Assembly (NCBI RefSeq): GCF_019097595.1
Contig: NC_080716.1
Location: 10,907,401 to 10,971,400 of the forward strand
Source of the DNA: Hemibagrus wyckioides
Lineage: Eukaryota > Chordata > Actinopteri > Siluriformes > Bagridae
DNA length: 64,000 nt
Reading direction: 5' to 3'
The position numbers and the translations under genes were made by a program. Of the stretch, positions 13,867 through 25,058 are shown in pieces. Every line of letters starts with the position of its first letter. Position 1 is the stretch's first letter. Under the pieces are notes generated by a model. The model had not been told where the DNA came from. It saw only the letters and a list, made by a program, of their open reading frames with translations, and made no database searches.

Positions 13867-15529
13867 GGCAAGTGATTTATTTATGTATTACTGTATTATT
13901 CCCATGTGGGCAGTGCCACACCCTTTCCTAATATGTTTTCCCACTTTCTTACCTGTCCCTTGTTTCCCCTTTGATCTGCTGCTCTATATGTCTGTCTTGC
14001 TGTCTTGGTCATGGTTAGTCATTATATTTATATCTGTTGATTTTGTCGATGTAACGTTGTGTGTGTGTTGTAAGGCCGGACGCTGCGTTATCCAGGTTTT
14101 TATTGTATAATCATGTTTTGTTGAGGTTATCTAAGTTCCCGTGCCATAGTTATGGTTTGTTTCTGTTAAGTTGTGTTACTTTTGTTAAATAAAAGCAGTG
14201 CACATACTGAATCCCTGCGGGCAATCAAGCTTACGGAGGAGATCTGGGTTCGATCCCTGTCATCAGCAGTGTCCGTCCCTGTCCGTTACACTGTCGCTCA
14301 AAATTTTATTATTTGTCATTTCATGAATCTCTGCATTGTTCCAGCATTGTTGAAATATCAATCTCCAGCTAACCTTGTGTTAGAGACAACCAGGCTCTGG
14401 GCTGAAATATCCTAATACTTCAAAAGAACTCCTGTATAAACAGCCACAAAACAAACAACTCACCAGCATATTTTATGACTTTTTCTCCCTTTAAAGATGA
14501 GAGTACTATCCTATTCTATTCCATTCAAGATGTTCTCATGAGAATGATTTTAGTTCGAGGCAAAGTTAAGAGTTCTTTTCCTCTTACTCTCTGAGTGGAA
14601 ATTTTGAATCAGTCTTATTATTCAATTATTTCTTCCCCCATTCTGTTTAAGAGTGCCAATGACTGTGGGGCTGCCTGTAAAACTTGTAACAGAGAGCTGC
14701 ACAGACTAACAGGTAATGTCTGTGTGAATATTAGTTAACTCCCAACACATTTACACAGGGAAGTTTAAAGCAGAATTGAACAGATTATAGATTATAACCA
14801 CAAGTTGACTGCCGCCTTTGATCGATCAAGCACAACAAACTAGACTTTTAAAGACTCTTTCTGACCATTTCATTATAGCGTGTACCTCAAAGCCTGTGTG
14901 CTCTGTTCCAGCTCTCGTCCTTATCTCTCAGGAGAGAGGAATGAGAGACAGGAGAGGAAAAGCTAGACTTCACGACAGCTATGGTGAAGCGTGAAAGACA
15001 GAAAAACGAGACACAAAGAGAAGTAACAAAGGGACATAGAGACTATATAAAATGGCCCAAAATAACAGCAGAATGAGAGGATGGTGAACAAATCTGTCAG
15101 TGTGTTGAGGTCACTGTCAAGGATGATGAGGGCTGGCTCTGGTTTAGCCAGACGTGCCTGAGAGACTGAAGGTGTGTCCCAAATCTGACATTTCTGCACC
15201 ATTTTGTAGTTGAAATAGTGTGAGTAGTGTGTTCATACTGAAAATCCAACCAGGTACCTGTATGATGCACTTATTCTACTGAGAAAGTGTAGAATGTTGG
15301 ATGCACTCAATCCGCACAGCTTTGCTTATGTAATGGAATAAGGGGCAGAGCTACCAGGTGCTGACGCTGGATAGGAAAGATGGTTGACGACACTCTGGTG
15401 GACAAGACGTCTTAAAATGTCTTTTAAATTAGCCCATGATATATGTCTGATTTATTTGTCAACATTTTAGTTGAAGAGGTGGTTCAAATTCCCTGAGATA
15501 TTTCTCCTCTGGTCTAGAGGCTCCAAGCA

Positions 15530-15835
15530 GGTGGTGCTCATGGAGTTAACAGTACCCTGGGAAGAAAGGATGAGCGCAAGCTTAAGAAATATCAAGGCCT
15601 TATCCTCGATAGCCAAGAAAATGAATGGAAGGCCTGGAATTTACCAGTAGAGGTCGACTGCAGAGGTTTTACTGGACAGTCACTCTGGAGAACCCTTGGG
15701 CTGCTGGGGATTGAAGGGATGGCCAGGAAACAACTGGCAGGCAAGGTCACCAAACAGGCAGAAACAGCATCTCATTGGATCTGGACACAGCGGGAGGTGC
15801 AGTGGCAGAGCCAACCTGTTGAAGGATGAACTATG
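15530..15835 (+). pseudogene. Relic of a non-LTR retrotransposon polyprotein (C-terminal part)
   Basis: Two frames together read ELTVPWEERM and then WKAWNLPVEVDCRGFTGQSL, LGLLGIEGMARKQL and KQAETASHWIWTQ. This matches a conserved C-terminal block often seen in fish reverse-transcriptase polyproteins. A frameshift near 15570 separates the first piece from the rest. Upstream and downstream sequence is not recognisably LINE. The clade is not assigned. Confidence 0.65.
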
Positions 15836-16551
15836 ACAGAGTTGGGTGGTGGTCAGCAGGGGTAGATCCAGGATGCTGGATCAGCTGTCGAGCAATCCTG
15901 ATGTGTCATGGGCATAAATGGGTGAAACACCAAAGAAGGGGGGGGGGACCATCTGATGACCAGCTGTAACTACAAACCCTTGTACAGTTGAAAGATGTAG
16001 CCAAGCCTTGACCCGGTGCGTGAAAGGAGGAGAGAAGGAGAGGAGAAGTGATGCCACTGGCTCACAGTTGGTGCAGGGCCAAGTACTTGTAAAGGTGGGC
16101 CAATTGCGATGGTCCCATATTAATTTGCATATATTCTGTGTAAGTTAGCAGTGCTGCATTTCATGTTTGATGCCATTTACCATCAACTGGGAAACAGCTT
16201 ATACTCAAGTTAGTAAAAAAACATTACTGTTTCATTTGAGAAAATGCTACCCTTCTAAAATGCATACACTAGTTGGTAAAGCACACAGTGTATAGTGTAT
16301 ACAGTACAGTACATCATTTGGGACACAACTTAAAAAAACTTAAGACTACTTTTTCAGACTAATCAAGAGAGAAGAGAAATGAGGAAAGAAAATGAGAGAA
16401 AAAACATGTCTAAACCTTAAGAAGTCCAAACCAACAGAGTGAACAGATGCCACATTGACATACCCGGTGTGTGTGTGTGTTGAAGCATACAATCTGAAGA
16501 CTCTATAGTCCTTATTATAAGCAAGGCTAAAGTAGGAATACCCTCACAGGT

Positions 16552-16553
<2 letters not shown>

Positions 16554-16588
<35 letters not shown>
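16554..16588. repeat. (CA)n microsatellite
   Basis: Seventeen CA repeats; shorter CA runs lie at 16643-16660 and 16853-16871. Confidence 0.93.
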
Positions 16589-16590
<2 letters not shown>

Positions 16591-17114
16591 TGCAGAGACT
16601 CATCCAATCATTTCTCACCTTCACCTCTGTCTGTGATCCATGCACACACACACACACACAGAAAGTTAAAGCCTGTCTAATTCACCCTCTGCTGAGCCAG
16701 AAAACTCTTTCTTCCTAGGCATACACAAACATCCACAAACACACAGCTCTGACCACATGAGGTTTAATAATAAGCAGCTTTTTTCCGACACCACCTGATC
16801 TCTTTTCAAAGTCAAAGTCATCTTTATAATCATATGAGATAGTGAGCCCTACACACACACACCCACACACACCAATGAAATACATTAAATAGAAACATTA
16901 AACACGAGTATTGAAAAGGACCATAATGCTGTAGTGCAAATTGCGTTTTAGGTGCGGCTCTTTGCCATCTTCCCTGATGAGACCGACAGACTCATTAAAT
17001 CAGATGAAACGGCTTTATAGCTCTTTGCTTATCATGCTCTGTTGTCTCTAGTCTTTCTACAGCCTCTCTGTCAGTCTTGTCGTCCATCTGGCTCTGCTGG
17101 GTAGACAAACAGAC

Positions 17115-17390
17115 TTCCATCCATACGTTTTCTGTATTGCTTATCCTACACAGGGTCTCAAGGAACCTGGAATCTATCCCAGGGGACACAGATGACAAGA
17201 TGGACACCCCGGATAGTGTGCCAACATATCACAGGGCACAATCACACACAAATTCACACACTATGGGAAATTTAGAGATGACAATCAGCCACACACATAT
17301 ATCTTTGGACTGGGGAGGAAACTGGAGTACCTGGAGGAAACACCTGAAGCATTCTACACACACACACACACACACAGGGTACCCAGCCAA
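17115..17390 (-). mobile_element. SINE fragment ((GGAT)n-tail family) next to plxdc2 exon 2
   Basis: Carries the family's tail and middle (TTCCATCCATACG, TATCCTACACAGGGTCTC, CTGGAGGAAACACCTGAAGC). The promoter head is missing; CA and CAAA tracts take its place. It ends about 30 bp from the exon 2 splice donor. Confidence 0.75.
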
Positions 17391-17423
17391 ACAAACAAAC
17401 AAACAAACAAATAAAAAGCTTAC

Positions 17424-17594
17424 AGTTATCTGGTAGTTGTTATCTGCTTCGGAGTCTGTCAGCGGTCCTTGTAAATCCTGTGACTCGGCCTCTGAAGTCT
17501 CCTGACTGGCTTTGTTGCTGGTCATTCTCGGCTCAGACAGTGACCGTCTCTTCCTGACAACTTCCACTGTGACATCATCATCATGTGCCGGCCT
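17424..17594 (-). CDS. plxdc2: plxdc2 exon (probable exon 2): N-terminal extracellular segment of plexin domain-containing protein 2
   Basis: A 171-bp exon (57 codons, phase 0 at both ends) with acceptor TTTCAG before 17594 and a strong donor GTAAGC after 17424. It encodes an acidic, poorly conserved stretch running from RPAHDDDVTVEVV through RKRRSL to EADNNYQIT. From memory of the family, human PLXDC2 has a basic R-x-K-R site and a D-N-N-x-Q-I stretch in the same order just before the conserved EDTDH block, and this exon joins in frame to that block at 7561. The region lies outside the cell after the signal peptide. RKRR is a plausible proprotein convertase site (inference). The exon was assigned by splice sites, phase and position more than by similarity, so it is less certain than the next two. 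A SINE remnant ends about 30 bp past the donor. The signal-peptide exon upstream was not found in the window. Confidence 0.78.
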
Positions 17595-18007
17595 CTGAAA
17601 CATAGAATAGGAAACTCCTGTGGGGAAAAAAAAAGAGTTGCATCACGTCAGAGCTGAATCAAAAACAGCATGCTAACATGCTCAGGTGTAGACAAATCAC
17701 AAATTCACAGAGAGAAGCTATGGAAAAGAAGTGAATACTTGAATCCTTGTGACTTTATTGCAGCTATAATATTTATCCTCTTCGGATAATGTCACTATTG
17801 ATGAAGCAGATCGTTGTTGTTCCCTTGACAAAAATGCAGAAAGTCTTGCCTGTGCTGTTCTCTTTCGTTCTCATGAAATGTTTAAATGTAAAGTGACTGT
17901 GTGTTGTTAAAAGCATAACTAGCATCTTTTTCTTCGTCTGGATCTTGGACGAGTGAAACAAATCAGTAATCTGTTTCCAGGGGTGTCTGTATTAGCGATT
18001 TATCCAA

Positions 18008-18070
18008 TTAAATTTACAGCATTTTGGCAGATGAGCTTATCCAGAGCGATGTACAAAAGTGCTTTGAAGC
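18008..18070 (-). repeat. SINE tail fragment
   Basis: Only the 3' tail is left, seen as GGCAGATGAGCTTATCCAGA on the plus strand. Confidence 0.55.
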
Positions 18071-20701
18071 CTCTCTCAATGAACAAAACTGCTTCACAAG
18101 GTTACAGACTTAGGATAGCATCAGACTAAAAACTGTGTAGGGAGGAATTATAGCACAATTTGTTTTTGTTTTATTTAATAAATACATAAAACATTCCCTC
18201 TTGTGTTATTAAACTAATAGCTTTTGTTATTATTTATCCATAATTTATAGTGTGATTCAGTTTCTATGAACTGAACAACACAGTTAACAAACTGTAAATG
18301 CAAACACACACACACACACACATCTTTTAGCTGTCCACTTGCACTTGCCTTTGTTAATGTTCTTGTTATTCTAATCAGACGTGCCTCTGAGGCTCATTAT
18401 TTTAAGCACGAGTCAGCAATTCACCTAATTACCCCAAAACATAGTATTATGTCTTGCACAATCAGGATCCTCCTTTGTTTCCCAGCAGCAAATCTTAATG
18501 AACCATTAACGATGGATTTGTCTGGTTTAATTAAAAATTCCACTCGAATGAAACAGGAAGGTGAAATGACCTGTTTGGGGAATAAATAGTCCAGGATGTA
18601 AAATATTACAAAGCAGCAACATTTAATCAGTTGAACTGGATTGTTAATAAGCTAACTTCAGGCCAGTTAGACAAGTTTTTTTAAACCACTGAGCAATTGA
18701 AAACCACTGAAGCCACAGAAATGCAAGACTAAAATCCATTTGATTTTGCTTTAGAGCTGATCAGTCATTAGGATAATGAAAATCATTCCAACATGCCTAG
18801 CATAAATCTTAACTTAAAAAAAGAACGACGCATATGCCAGTAAAACATTTACTGAAACTTTCGCACACACTTCTCACAGTACTGACAAATGCCCTAGGTC
18901 TTGAGCTGATTATTAGAGCTTTAGTGAATTACATGTACTCCAGTGTGGTGGGAAACGTTCTGTGCTGTTAGGAGGCGAAATAAATTCAACATGTCAGACG
19001 TATACATCGTCCAAATCACTGCAGGAAGTAAATAGTGTATGTATTGCTTAGTTTCTCTTCAAAATAATCCATGAATAAAATATAGAGGCTAGTAGCAGCC
19101 ATGTTTACCCCAATAAAGACTGTTTGACTCCTCTTTTGCAAGCTTCTATTTCTCTAAAATGATTCTTTCTCAAAGTTGTTTTACTCCTCTCTTTCCCCTG
19201 AGGCTGCTTTTGGCTCTTTCACTAACTGCTTTTACTCCTTCGCTCTCTCTCCCTGTTGTCCATCTTGCTCTTCCCGTCTTTCCCTCTCCAGGCCAGATGG
19301 GTATGCTAATGAAGTCACCACATAAACAACAAAAAGTAACATGCCCTTTTTTACGAGTCACACAAGGCCAAGGTTTCATTAACAAGTGATGCTGATTTTT
19401 GGTCTCTCTGTTTTTCTGAAGTCATCATAATTCTGCTGGTTATGCTAATTTATATAGATTTAAAAAATAATAATAATTTGTGTCTCTGTTCCACTAAATA
19501 CCTCATGAATCATTTCACACCAAATATATTTATTACTCGTATTCATGTGTTCTTCAAAACAGTTCGATTCTTTCTTAAATAAGTAGCATGATTCGTCTTT
19601 GCTTGTAATTAGCTTGTCAGCTCGCAGAACACGTACTGGATCTGCATGTTGCCAATTACCGTGCTGGGGCCTTCCTTGTTTATAGGTGTCTGAAGCCGTG
19701 CCTGACGCCAAGCCTGCACTCTGTGCCACTCACTGGATTTCTATACATAAATGGAGCTGAATTGGTTCTGGTTCTCTGTGTAACACTCATTTAAAAGCTA
19801 AATAAAAAACCCTCAGATAAAGAAAGGACCTTAAACACCGCTCTTGTTCATAGATCTGTCCCTCCACTGCAATCTCCTTTTTTTAAAAAATGTACTACGT
19901 TTCACAATGCTCTAAGATAAACTGTCTCCATTCTTCATGTCATGCCTTTTCTGGCCTCTTTACAGGGTAATGAGAGAGTGTGGGAATCATGCACTTGTCT
20001 GGGCCTCATTTATGCCCGTGACATTAAAGGTCTACTCCATCATTTCGCAAGCAACACTTCATTCTGGCTCTAGTCTTCAGCTACATTCACATTTGCAAGC
20101 TAGAGACTGGTAAGCAACCAGAACGAAGAGGTGTGTCTCAGCCACTCTTCTCTTACACTGTTAGAGATCCAGGGTTTGTGTTGCACTGTACTGTATTTAT
20201 TTCAGTTGAGTCACTGTTTCTCTTCATAATCCTGATTTTGGAAATATTGTCTACGTGGTATAAATAATACAGCTGGTTAAAAATGATTACCGTCAACAGC
20301 CGGAGCATGTGGTTAGTCAATAGTTGAGTAGTGTTTTTTTTTTTTCTATCTATGTTGGATGTGTGAAATAATAATAATAATAACAATAACAATAAAACGC
20401 TGTTGACTGTTATATCAACAGCTTACTAAACCTGGCAACTGCAAATGAAAAACTCAATCACCGGGATCAGTAATTTGCGTGTCCATGGTATCTGCACTAG
20501 CAGCTAATCCACCCCCATGTTTATAAATTCACATTATTCACATTCACACGCTGAGTAATCAGTCTGCTTTTCTTATTATTTCTCCACAATTTATAGTGTG
20601 ATGATGGTTAAGTGCTTCCATGAACTGAAAAGAAGGCAAAAATGTGTTGTGAAAAATAAAGAGCTTGTACAGCTGTTTTTCACTTGAATCAGACATACTG
20701 C

Positions 20702-20890
20702 ATTTACATTTCTGGCATTTAGCAGATGGCCTTATCCAGAGCGACTTACATTTTATCTAATTTTTTTTTTATACAACTGAGCAATTCAGGGTTAAGGGCC
20801 TTGCTCAAGGGCCCAGCAGTGGCAGTTTGGTAAACTCACAACCTTCCCATAAATAGTCCAACAGCTTAAACACTAAGCTACCTCATCCCC
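20702..20890 (-). mobile_element. tRNA-derived SINE, same family as 9783-9960
   Basis: Shares the tail (GCATTTAGCAGATGGCCTTA and CCAGAGCGACTTACATTTTA on the plus strand) and the middle block GGGCCTTGCTCAAGGGCCC. The head is damaged near the B box. Confidence 0.78.
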
Positions 20891-22014
20891 GGTTGTGTTT
20901 TCCTCTCATATAAACGCATATATATATATAAATGTATAGTTAGGTTTCAGTGTATTATATTATACCGTAACATTATTAACAGTCGCTTATAACAATGTGC
21001 TTCACATCTACCACATATTCCCAAAAAAAATTAGTACAGGACACTATAAATGAAACCCAACTAACAGTGGGATGTTCTATTAAAAGGTCAGTCCACCAGT
21101 TTACATTTTTTCCTCTCATCCAAATTAGCTATTTGGAAAAGGTTATATACTGTAGTTCTCAAAAAATTCCAACATCCAATAATACATTTAATCCATAAAA
21201 GCTCCCGGTGCTCAGTCATGCACTATTCCCCAAAAAGTAATGACATGTTTTGAATTCAGGAAATAACAACACTCAAATTCTTTCCCGAAAGCGATATCTA
21301 ATTATATCCGCTGCATTTGTTCCTCTATTCATTCTTTCAAAGCCCCTTAAAAAAAAAGACTCCTGCAACTCATTTCCCAGAGTAAGAGTATTTCTTTTTT
21401 CTAGGATACTCTTCTAAAGTCTAGGATGACTAAGAATGTGAGCAAGTCGTCTCAGTGCCAAAGGCTTCCTCTAAAGCCTATTAATTTAAAAGCGAAGCTG
21501 AAGGTGAAATAGGACTCGCAGAGGTGACTGTCACTGGCTCCAATTGAAGTGCAGCAACAATCGCAGTTTTCAGATGCCATGCTGTGAAAGGCCCCACAGA
21601 GGGAATGGATTTACTCTTTCCCTCTCATTTCCTTCCACACAGTGTCTCGCTCTTTTCTCCTTTTCACTATGAAAGTAAGCCTCTTTCTCTCTTCTTTTGA
21701 TTTGGTAATTCTCTTGTTCTTTAGACAAAAAGACTGCTGCCTTTTTTGTCTTCTTGAGCTTTTGTGGTTTTATTAACTAATTCAGACTCATGCTGGGAAA
21801 ACCCTTACACAGCTATTAAAGCTAATAATGTAAATACAACATAGGACAAAAAATTTTTTAATCATTTTTAAGTCATTTAAAAAGAACAGAAAAGAAGAGA
21901 ATTAGAAGAGTTATCCTGGGTTGCTCAGGCCAGCCAAAATAAACATGTGTGCATATCACGAGTGTAATGCAATCCAGTATCAGCATCGGTATCTGTTTAT
22001 CGGTCCGTCAATGA

Positions 22015-22135
22015 TGTCATGATTTTGAGATCATAGAAATGAATGCAAAATCAAGCAAATGCCACAATATTCAGAGTAGCTTGCATTTGTGTTTTCACTG
22101 AGAAGAGTTTAAAAGAAGAATCCTAGGCTGATTCA
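22015..22135 (+). repeat. Dispersed repeat (third family), partial
   Basis: GAAATGAATGCAAAATCAAG, ATTCAGAGTAGCTTGCATT and TTAAAAGAAGAATCCTAGG match 13212-13500. Confidence 0.5.
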
Positions 22136-22159
22136 AATGCTCACCTGGTCCCACCATCT

Positions 22160-22370
22160 CTGAAATTCCCCTTAGATGACCACATATCTAAGTCACTTGA
22201 TGTCCTCAGATGACGGATGAAGACCTACCTCTCCCTGAAGCACTTAAACTAGCTCTTATTTTCCCTGTTTGTTTCATGTATTGTCTGTGACCTACTGAAC
22301 CAGTGTCAACGTATTCACTGATAGAGACTTCAAAGATCGTCTGCCAAATGTCGTAAATGTAAATGTAAGT
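22160..22370 (+). repeat. Dispersed repeat with SINE-like tail
   Basis: Runs from AGATGACGGATGAAGACCTA to CGTCTGCCAAATGTCGTAAA with AATGTAAATGTAA at the end. It has the same layout as 28960-29173. Confidence 0.55.
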
Positions 22371-22376
22371 AGTTTA

Positions 22377-22401
22377 ACACACACACACACACACACACAC
22401 A
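22377..22401. repeat. (CA)n microsatellite
   Basis: Twelve CA repeats just after a SINE-like tail. Confidence 0.9.
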
Positions 22402-23149
22402 AAGGTGCACCGCTAAATTCTTTGAAAATCTTTGGAAAAAACCTGCAGCAAAATGGAGCACTTTTGGCTGCAACAATCACAAACGCTCAGCAAAACCCTA
22501 GAGGGACTGAATTATTCTGCACCAAATATCCATATCAGTATTTCTGTGGCAGTAGGAGAAAAGAAGTCCTGTCAGCAGTGTGTGTGAACTCTGCCTCTGA
22601 CGGTTCCTCAACCTCAGCTACATCACTCCAGTTTAAACCTGGCTCTTTCTTTTCTGCATACAATAGTTCAGAACAAATTTAGTTCTATTTTCCCAGAATA
22701 TAAACAAACTCACAGCGTAATTTAACCAACCGCTGTATAAGAGCAAATGTTGTAAATGCACAGGTCTTTGAGCTTCATATCTGACCACTACCACTCCTAC
22801 TGCATACAATGAGCAAGACACAATATAGTCAAAATGTTATTTCTCTTATTATAAAGGGAATAAACCAAATAGAAGTTTGGTTATTATGCTTGGATCTTCA
22901 ATTTTGTTATTCTTCTTATTCTACTGGCTATTTTTGTTTTCATAAATTAAGGCTTAAAATGAGCTAAATAATGTGCCAATAAAACAAGACATTAAAACTT
23001 TAAATCTTAAATATAGTGAAATACACTCAGAAATGTTAATAATAATAAATATTTTGTTTATTGTAATCTTATAAGAAATAGTACATAAATTTGACTAGAT
23101 TCAATATAATCAACATGCCTTTGTTTTTTTGCAGCGGCTGCATGACAGT

Positions 23150-23151
23150 GA

Positions 23152-23206
<55 letters not shown>
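23150..23206. repeat. (GAAA)n microsatellite
   Basis: About 14 perfect AAAG repeats. Confidence 0.95.
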
Positions 23207-23207
<1 letters not shown>

Positions 23208-23681
23208 CAGACCACCAACCAAAAAGTATAACGTTGCCCATTCTTCACTGTGAATAATTCATTTGCATTCAGACACACCCCGAGTGCACATGCATGTGTG
23301 TGGCAGTGAAATAAACGGATGAGTGTGTCAGGCTGCAACGCATCAAGATGTCAAGCCTGAAACGCTTGCTTGTCTTTCTCTCTTTTCTCCTCTGTCTACT
23401 CCTTCTCCATTTTGCTGTCTCACTGCTAAACAGAACTAAAGTGTGATTGATTTTCAAATTCCCCAGTCCATGAACTCGATAAGCATCTGTATAAGCACCC
23501 ATCATATTCCCTGAAAGGAATGCATGTATAATAATACTGTAATTTTCACAATAGTGCGATGAAACCAGTGAAACTATCATCAATTTCATTTTGTTCACAA
23601 TCCCTGCCTAAAAAAACTGTAAAAAATAATGTGCTGCATGAGAACATTTTATCATTGCGCTTATCATTGGCTTTTTCACAA

Positions 23682-23684
<3 letters not shown>

Positions 23685-23718
<34 letters not shown>
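23685..23718. repeat. (TA)n microsatellite beside the Tc1 element
   Basis: Perfect TA run ending 2 bp before the TA duplication. Confidence 0.93.
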
Positions 23719-23722
<4 letters not shown>

Positions 23723-23751
23723 CACTATATTGCCAAAAGTATTCGCTCACC
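23723..23751 (+). repeat. Left terminal inverted repeat of the Tc1 element
   Basis: The 29-bp arm begins CACTATATTGCC and ends GCTCACC. It is identical to the reverse complement of 24942-24970. Confidence 0.95.
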
Positions 23752-23856
23752 CATCCAAATAATCAGAATCAGGTGTTCCAATCACTTCCATGGCCACAGG
23801 TGTATAAAATCAAGCACCTAGGCATGCAGACTGTTTTTACAAACATTTGTGAAAGA

Positions 23857-24888
23857 ATGGGTCGCTCTCAGGAGCTCAGTGAATTCCAGCGTGGAACTGT
23901 GATAGGATGCCACCTGTGCAACAAATCCAGTCGTGAAATGTCCTCGCTCCTAAATATTCCACAGTCAACTGTCAGCTGTATTATAAGAACGTGGAAGTGT
24001 TTGGGAACGACAGCAACTCAGCCACAAAGTGGTAGGCCACGTAAACTGACGGAGCGGGGTCAGCGGATGCTGAGGTGCATAGTGCGAAGAGGTCGCCAAC
24101 TTTCTGCAGAGTCGATCGCTACAGACCTCCAAACTTCATGTGGCCTTCAGATTAGCTCAAGAACAGTGCGCAGAGAGCTTCATGGAATGGGTTTCCATGG
24201 CCGAGCAGCTGCATCCAAGCCATACGTCACCAAGTGCAATGCAAAGCGTCGGAGGCAGTGGTGTAAAGCACGCCGCCACTGGACTCTAGAGCAGTGGAGA
24301 CGCGTTCTCTGGAGTGACGAATCGCGCTTCTCCATCTGGCAATCTGATGGACGAGTCTGGGTTTGGCGGTTGCCAGGAGAACGGTACTTGTCTGACTGCA
24401 TTGTGCCAAGTGTAAAGTTTGGTGGAGGGGGGATTATGGTGTGGGGTTGTTTTTCAGGAGCTGGGCTTGGCCCCTTAGTTCCAGTGAAAGGAACTCTGAA
24501 TGCTTCAGCATACCAAGACATTTTGGACAATTCCATGCTCCCAACTTTGTGGGAACAGTTTGGAGCTGGCCCCTTCCTCTTCCAACATGACTGTGCACCA
24601 GTGCACAAAGCAAGGTCCATAAAGACATGGATGACAGAGTCTGGTGTGGATGAACTTGACTGGCCTGCACAGAGTCCTGACCTCAACCCGATAGAACACC
24701 TTTGGGATGAATTAGAGCGGAGACTGAGAGCCAGGCCTTCTCGTCCAACATCAGTGTGTGACCTCACAAATGCGCTTCTGGAAGAATGGTCAAAAATTCC
24801 CATAAACACACTCCTAAACCTTGTGGACAGCCTTCCCAGAAGAGTTGAAGCTGTTATAGCTGCAAAGGGTGGACCGACGTCATATTGA
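23857..24888 (+). CDS. Tc1-type DD34E transposase, full length
   Basis: Encodes 343 residues from ATG 23857 ([10 protein letters not shown]) to the stop ending at 24888, the usual length for Tc1 transposases. The enzyme binds the inverted repeats and moves the element by cut-and-paste into TA sites. The N-terminal paired-like DNA-binding region (about 1-110) contains two helix-turn-helix parts split by the GRPR motif at 59-62. The catalytic triad is visible: Asp154 in LWSDESRF, Asp245 in [11 protein letters not shown] and Glu280 in [13 protein letters not shown], with exactly 34 residues between the last two (DD34E). A glycine-rich patch [14 protein letters not shown] is at 188-201. The frame stays open upstream to 23629, but that part is the TA repeat and terminal repeat, so the ATG before GRSQ is preferred. 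An in-frame alternative is 23824 (MQTVF). No stop or frameshift interrupts it; activity is untested. Confidence 0.95.
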   Translation: MGRSQELSEFQRGTVIGCHLCNKSSREMSSLLNIPQSTVSCIIRTWKCLGTTATQPQSGRPRKLTERGQRMLRCIVRRGRQLSAESIATDLQTSCGLQISSRTVRRELHGMGFHGRAAASKPYVTKCNAKRRRQWCKARRHWTLEQWRRVLWSDESRFSIWQSDGRVWVWRLPGERYLSDCIVPSVKFGGGGIMVWGCFSGAGLGPLVPVKGTLNASAYQDILDNSMLPTLWEQFGAGPFLFQHDCAPVHKARSIKTWMTESGVDELDWPAQSPDLNPIEHLWDELERRLRARPSRPTSVCDLTNALLEEWSKIPINTLLNLVDSLPRRVEAVIAAKGGPTSY

Positions 24889-24941
24889 ACCCTATGGATT
24901 AGGAATGGGATGTCACTTAAGTTCATATGCGAGTCAAGGCA

Positions 24942-24970
24942 GGTGAGCGAATACTTTTGGCAATATAGTG
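24942..24970 (-). repeat. Right terminal inverted repeat of the Tc1 element
   Basis: The 29-bp arm begins GGTGAGCGAATAC and ends CAATATAGTG, followed by the TA duplication. It matches the left arm without mismatch. Confidence 0.95.
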
Positions 24971-24980
24971 TATATATCTA

Positions 24981-25058
24981 TTTTAAACATGGGATTGTAA
25001 TATATATATATATATATACATGTATACATGTAACTAAAGTACAATCCCATGTTTAAAA
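24981..25058. repeat. Inverted repeat (19-bp perfect arms) with TA-rich loop
   Basis: The left arm 24981-24999 reads TTTTAAACATGGGATTGTA and the right arm 25040-25058 is its exact reverse complement. A 40-base loop of TA and ACATGTATACATGT sequence, itself palindromic, lies between them. The structure starts 9 bp after the TA duplication of the Tc1 element. It may be a small palindromic element or a hairpin that attracted the insertion. Confidence 0.85.

Larger units (their letters stand above)
23723..24970 (+). mobile_element. Complete Tc1/mariner transposon with intact transposase
   Basis: The element is 1248 bp long and flanked by a TA target duplication (23721-23722 and 24971-24972). The two ends are perfect inverted repeats of 29 bp (23723-23751 and 24942-24970) starting CACTATATTGCCAAAAGTAT; beyond that the arms diverge. 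A TATAAAA motif at 23803-23809 lies about 50 bp before the transposase start. Fish Tc1 families with this terminus are known, but I do not assign a family name. It sits next to a (TA)n tract (23685-23718), a natural target. Intact ends plus an intact reading frame suggest a young and possibly mobile copy. Confidence 0.96.

Noticed and set aside
17229..17423. Continuation of the exon 2 frame past the donor
   Set aside because: It reads into a SINE and CA/CAAA repeats; the strong GTAAGC donor and the in-frame join to exon 3 show that it is intronic.
24180..24926. 248-codon ORF antisense to the transposase
   Set aside because: A shadow of the Tc1 transposase reading frame on the other strand.
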